This document shows positions 12,753 to 16,229 of a DNA stretch of 16,229 bases, piece by piece. The DNA comes from JBDTMC01 sp039934475 (GTDB lineage Bacteria; Acidobacteriota; Terriglobia; Bryobacterales; Bryobacteraceae): positions 1 through 16,229 of the forward strand of contig JBDTMC010000142.1 in NCBI GenBank assembly GCA_039934475.1. Reading direction: 5' to 3'. The first letter of the stretch is position 1, and the number at the start of each line of letters is the position of its first letter. The position numbers and the translations under genes are program-made. The notes beneath the pieces were generated by a model. That model saw only the letters and a list, made by a program, of their open reading frames with translations. It did no database searches and was not told the DNA's origin.

Positions 12753-13763
12753 TTACGGAATCGCGTAGTAGCGGTAAGAACTCGTCCATTGAAACTCTCT
12801 CCCCGGCGCGACCGACACTGCTATGAATGGTTCAACGGAGACATTACTTCGAATCGACCACAGGTTAACGCTCTTTAGCGGCTTGTCTCCTCGCATGCTC
12901 ATCCCGGCCTTCAGTGCACTGTTTTCGACGCGGATCTCATGATCGGCAGCGGTATCGCCAAATCCAGAGATTGGGAACGACACGACATCCTCTCCAGCCA
13001 GAGTCCGCTTGTAGACAACCTTCTTCCCTTCAATCGCCGCCAGGTCCGGCTTTGGGTTGTGCTCAGTGTTCACCTCGAACGGCAGCATCAGAGTCGTCCC
13101 TGCCTGCGGCCCCTTGCCGTCGATCACAAGGAAGTTGTGGTTGTAGACTTGCGTCTCGATCGCGTTCTTTCCGATGTTCCTTAAGCTGTGCGCGAGCTCC
13201 ATTTCGCTCTTGCCTTTCACCAGACGCAGCGTCTTGCGGTATTCGTAGCCGTAGCCGGAGGATGCGTCGTTCAGGATCTGGAGGATTTCGATCGAGTCCG
13301 CGTTGCGCTTGACGGACCACTTTCCGTGATCGGCAATCTGATATAGCCTGTAGGCGTCATAAGCCTTCTCATCCGGGCGCTTCAGCATACCGACGCCAAT
13401 TTTCACGAAGGTTCCGCCTGGTTTCGCTGGGTCGTATCCAAGCGGCTGGAACTCATCGGCCGGACCCATCGTCGAACTGCACGGACCTGCCACGATGTCG
13501 TCGCCATCATAGACGAAATCTCGAACGGTTCCGCTGCGCTTGGTGAACCATGGGCCGTAGTAGCTATGGCCATTCGCCTCAAGTGAGCGGATAACGCCGG
13601 ACCAATCAAACCGCGTCCCCTGATAGAAGCCGCTTGTCGGATCCGGCAAATACACCGTTACGCTGATTCTTCCATTTGAGATCTTCGCTTCAGGCGGACC
13701 CGCCGCCATCGCGGCAAGGGCGCTCAAGAGGGCAAATTCCACGAGCAATCGCATGTAAGGCAT
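12753..13763 (-). CDS. Secreted protein, probable aldose-epimerase (galactose mutarotase-like) fold
   Basis: A protein of about 336 residues from ATG 13763 with a signal peptide (MPYMRLLVEFALLSALAAMAA, cleavage near residue 21). I reject the longer frame to 13847 because its extra 28 residues are polar and the signal peptide would be internal. GGAG sits only three bases before this ATG; ATG 13754 is an alternative. The body is beta-rich, with 'FYQGTRFDWSGVI' (about 46-58), 'YYGPWF', 'GPADEFQPLGYDPAKPGGTF' (about 100-119), 'VKIGVGMLKRPDEKAYD', 'YNHNFLVIDG' (about 207-216) and 'NLWSIRSNVSVEPFIAV' near the end. These resemble the carbohydrate-binding galactose-mutarotase-like superfamily, with His in 'YNHNF' as a possible active-site residue. 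No function is established, and it could be non-catalytic. It is convergent with the TetR gene and lies 97 bases downstream of the permease on the same strand. Confidence 0.78.
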   Translation of the reverse strand: MPYMRLLVEFALLSALAAMAAGPPEAKISNGRISVTVYLPDPTSGFYQGTRFDWSGVIRSLEANGHSYYGPWFTKRSGTVRDFVYDGDDIVAGPCSSTMGPADEFQPLGYDPAKPGGTFVKIGVGMLKRPDEKAYDAYRLYQIADHGKWSVKRNADSIEILQILNDASSGYGYEYRKTLRLVKGKSEMELAHSLRNIGKNAIETQVYNHNFLVIDGKGPQAGTTLMLPFEVNTEHNPKPDLAAIEGKKVVYKRTLAGEDVVSFPISGFGDTAADHEIRVENSALKAGMSMRGDKPLKSVNLWSIRSNVSVEPFIAVSVAPGREFQWTSSYRYYAIP

Positions 13764-13859
13764 TATCTCCAAACTACGCCTACCCTGATGGAATGGGCTG
13801 CATTCTCTGGCGGGCTCAGGTCCCACTGTTGGTTGGTCTGGCAGCAAGATCCTCGTTCC

Positions 13860-16229
13860 CTACTCATGCCGCAGCGCGACCAGCGGATCAATTCGGGACG
13901 CCCTTCTTGCCGGCGCATAGCCAGCGAGAAGAGTGGCGCTCAGCAGAACGACAGCAGCCAGCGCCAAGGCCCTCGGATCATTGGATTGGGTCTGGAACAG
14001 CAACGATCTGACAAGGCGGAACCCACCTAACGCGGCAGGCACGCTGATCGCGAGTCCCACCGCTGCTAATAGGAGAACGCGGCGTAGGACCATCCATACG
14101 ACAGCGCTGCGTTGTGCGCCCAATGCCATACGGATTCCAATTTCACCCACCTGCCGCGCGACGCTGTAAGACATCGTCCCGTAGAGTCCCACGCATGCGG
14201 TTAGCAGAGCGAGAATCCCGAAACCTGTGCAGAGCTTCGCAAACGTGAGTTCCCGGTTAATCGTCCGATCAATTTCCACTGCCTGTGTGACCACGTTTGT
14301 GACGGGTATGCGTGAATCTGCCTGTCGCACGATCTCATGCACACTCTGGACATACCTTAGCGGATCGCCCGCAGTGCGCAGCGCGTAGGTCACCCGGTCC
14401 GGGGGAAACTGGCTGACTGCTACGAACACGGTCATTGCATTCTCGTCTTCGTTTTTCAGACCACCATAACGCAGGTTCGCCGACACGCCGACAATTTCCA
14501 GATCGCGCTTATTGTCCACGAACGTGATGCGCCGGCCGACGGGATTCTCGTTCTTGAAGTAAGTCCGCGCCAGCCGCTCACTGATCACCACAACCGGCGT
14601 GGAACCGGGCCGGTCGCGGTCGTCAATCTCTCGCCCGGCCAGAATCGGAATCTGCATCGTCGTGAGGAAACGGGGTCCGGCGGTCATTACGCTTGCGCCG
14701 TCAATGCTAACAGCGCCTATCTTCATCGCCCCCCTGTATGTCTCCCCTGCATGGCCCGCGCTGATAATCGAGGCGTGCGAAAGCGTCGCGCTGCTCACTC
14801 CGGGAATCGTTTCGAAGCGCTTGCGCAGGTCCGTATAGAAAGTGGTGATCTCCGGGTCGCGATGCCCGGCCTGGCGCGCATTCAATGAGAACAGCAGGAT
14901 GTTCTCGCGGGCGTAACCCAGTTGGACCGAGTGCAGCTTGTTGAGTGTCTGCACAAACAAACCCGCCGCCACCAGGATGAGGAAAGACATAGCGATCTGG
15001 GCGACCACCAGAACGTGTTGCGCGAGGCGGCGCGGTCCGCCCCCGCGGCCATTCTTCAGCGCGGGCATCACGTCCGGACGCGTAGACTGAATCGCGGGAA
15101 TGAGGCCAAATATGAGGCCGCAAACCACTGACAGCGCCACCGTCACGCTCAGCACGTTCCAGTTCAATTCCGCGTGCAGCGTAAAGTTCTCCTGCCCTTT
15201 GGAAAACAGCAACGTCAGCCATCGCACGCCCCAGATCGCAAACAAGATCCCCAAGGCCCCGCCGAGCGACGCCAGCATCACACTCTCTGTAAGCAACTGC
15301 CGCACGATGCGGAATCGTCCCGCCCCCAGGCTGAGCCGGACAGCCATCTCGCGCCGTCGCGCGGCAGCCCTTGCCAGCAACAGATTGGCGATGTTCGCGC
15401 ACGCAATCGCCAGAATCAATCCCACCATTGTCAGCAGCACGTACAAAGGTTTCGAATACTCGCGGCGTAAGCTACCCAGACCGGCGGCGCCGGGATTAAG
15501 AATCAGCGCCGGCAGTCTGGCGCGCTCGCCGTCGGTGTTCGCAGTGGTGGCAACCCATTGGTGGAACTGAGGAGCCAGCACTGCCTGAGCCTGTGCCATG
15601 GTGACGCCGGGACGCAGGCGGCCCATCATTTCGATCCAGTAGAAATTTTCGTCGCCATACATCCGAGCCGACTGGGCGCCGTCTACCAACACATTCGCGT
15701 GCAACGGAAGGTACAGCTCCGGCACCGCCGCGGGGTCGACTCCGAAGAATTCCGGCGGTGCGACACCAATCACCGTGAAGGGAATATTGTCGACAAGAAT
15801 GGGCTGCCCGATCGCACTCGGCGGTCCGCCAAAGCGATTTTGGCTGGCAGCAAAACTGATGACTGCCACTGGCGCCGCGCCGGGACGGTCGTCTTCGGAT
15901 TCGATTAGACGTCCCGCGGCCGGCGACACGGCCAAGCCGCGGAAATACTCGCCGCTGACGTACTCCGTGCTGGCGCTCATGGCCTGCCCGCGCACGGCGA
16001 GGGTACATTTTTGTCCGTTGAAGTATCCGAAGACCGTGGAAAAGACAGGACTCTCCTCGCGAAACGTCTCGAACGCCCGGTACGGGAACATGCCGCTCAC
16101 CATGGTGCCTTTGTTACCCGGCCACAGAATGCCTTGCACCCCGTGTACGACGTGGGCCCATTCCTTATCGGCGTTCTGCGGTGACCGGCTATTCCAGTGC
16201 GCCGCTTCCCGCCTTAGTCCCCGCGTACT
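13860..16229 (-). CDS. MacB/FtsX-like ABC permease of the ADOP type, 5' end missing
   Basis: A minus-strand frame of 789 codons, open to the right edge. Internal GTG 16139 is not the true start, because the frame continues upstream without a stop and the N-terminal transmembrane helix is not yet reached. The layout is the duplicated one of acidobacterial 'orphan' permeases: a MacB periplasmic core domain (to about residue 255, 'VIGVAPPEFFGVDPAAVPEL'), an FtsX domain ('LLTMVGLILAIACANIANLL', 'ARRREMAVRLSLGAGR', then two or three further helices), a second segment ('HVLVVAQIAMSFLILVAAGL') opening a second core domain with 'RFLTTMQIPILAGREI', and a C-terminal FtsX domain ('VGEIGIRMALGAQRSAV' to 'AGYAPARRASRIDPLVALRH'). 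It has no ATP-binding domain. The transported or acted-on substrate is unknown. The PadR-type regulator often seen with this family is not in the window. Confidence 0.93.
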   Translation of the reverse strand, partial: STRGLRREAAHWNSRSPQNADKEWAHVVHGVQGILWPGNKGTMVSGMFPYRAFETFREESPVFSTVFGYFNGQKCTLAVRGQAMSASTEYVSGEYFRGLAVSPAAGRLIESEDDRPGAAPVAVISFAASQNRFGGPPSAIGQPILVDNIPFTVIGVAPPEFFGVDPAAVPELYLPLHANVLVDGAQSARMYGDENFYWIEMMGRLRPGVTMAQAQAVLAPQFHQWVATTANTDGERARLPALILNPGAAGLGSLRREYSKPLYVLLTMVGLILAIACANIANLLLARAAARRREMAVRLSLGAGRFRIVRQLLTESVMLASLGGALGILFAIWGVRWLTLLFSKGQENFTLHAELNWNVLSVTVALSVVCGLIFGLIPAIQSTRPDVMPALKNGRGGGPRRLAQHVLVVAQIAMSFLILVAAGLFVQTLNKLHSVQLGYARENILLFSLNARQAGHRDPEITTFYTDLRKRFETIPGVSSATLSHASIISAGHAGETYRGAMKIGAVSIDGASVMTAGPRFLTTMQIPILAGREIDDRDRPGSTPVVVISERLARTYFKNENPVGRRITFVDNKRDLEIVGVSANLRYGGLKNEDENAMTVFVAVSQFPPDRVTYALRTAGDPLRYVQSVHEIVRQADSRIPVTNVVTQAVEIDRTINRELTFAKLCTGFGILALLTACVGLYGTMSYSVARQVGEIGIRMALGAQRSAVVWMVLRRVLLLAAVGLAISVPAALGGFRLVRSLLFQTQSNDPRALALAAVVLLSATLLAGYAPARRASRIDPLVALRHE

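Noticed and set aside
16137..16139. GTG 16139 as the start of the permease
   Set aside because: The frame stays open for 30 more codons to the edge, and the family requires an N-terminal transmembrane helix before this point, so the gene is simply cut by the window.

Overview
The window looks like a chromosomal segment of a GC-rich acidobacterium, most likely of the Solibacter/Bryobacter type. That assignment rests on gene content rather than a marker gene: an Oar-like TonB-dependent receptor with an N-terminal carboxypeptidase-regulatory domain, a TPR plus CRTAC1 (FG-GAP/ASPIC-UnbV) pair, a MacB-like orphan permease of the ADOP type, and several secreted enzymes. No rRNA, tRNA, CRISPR array, insertion sequence or phage gene was seen.

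Layout. 1-386 (minus) is the N-terminal part of a secreted PQQ-like beta-propeller protein running off the left edge. 387-900 holds no gene I can support; it is the divergent regulatory space between that gene and the receptor. 901-6974 (plus) is an envelope block: TonB-dependent receptor, a terminator-like hairpin, a periplasmic TPR protein, and a CRTAC1 family protein whose GTG start overlaps the TPR stop (GTGA). It meets, tail to tail with an 11-bp overlap, a minus-strand secreted M20 (AbgB-like) amidohydrolase at 6964-8541. Next comes an uncharacterised anchored protein (8587-9144).

9180-12729 is a compact redox cassette. Four minus-strand genes are packed end to end: an atypical SDR (NAD(P)-dependent epimerase/NmrA-like), a classical SDR, an 83-codon protein of unknown function, and a YdbC/PdxI-type aldo-keto reductase. 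A TetR-family repressor is transcribed divergently. The 107-bp divergent space carries two near-identical 15-bp palindromes (CGGAGA-N3-TCTCCG). One fills the spacer of a good sigma-70-like promoter for the reductase genes and the other sits at its predicted start point. This is the best-supported regulatory circuit here and resembles an inducible detoxification or salvage module, possibly acquired by transfer.

12753-13763 (minus) is a secreted protein with a probable aldose-epimerase-like fold. 13860-16229 (minus) is most of an ADOP-type ABC permease cut by the right edge.

The observations most worth following are the TetR double operator and its cassette (including the unknown small protein), a probable dispersed-repeat copy that supplies the end of the CRTAC1 gene, and an altered metal-site motif in the M20 enzyme. 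I did not find a clearly new multi-gene system with an assignable mechanism.
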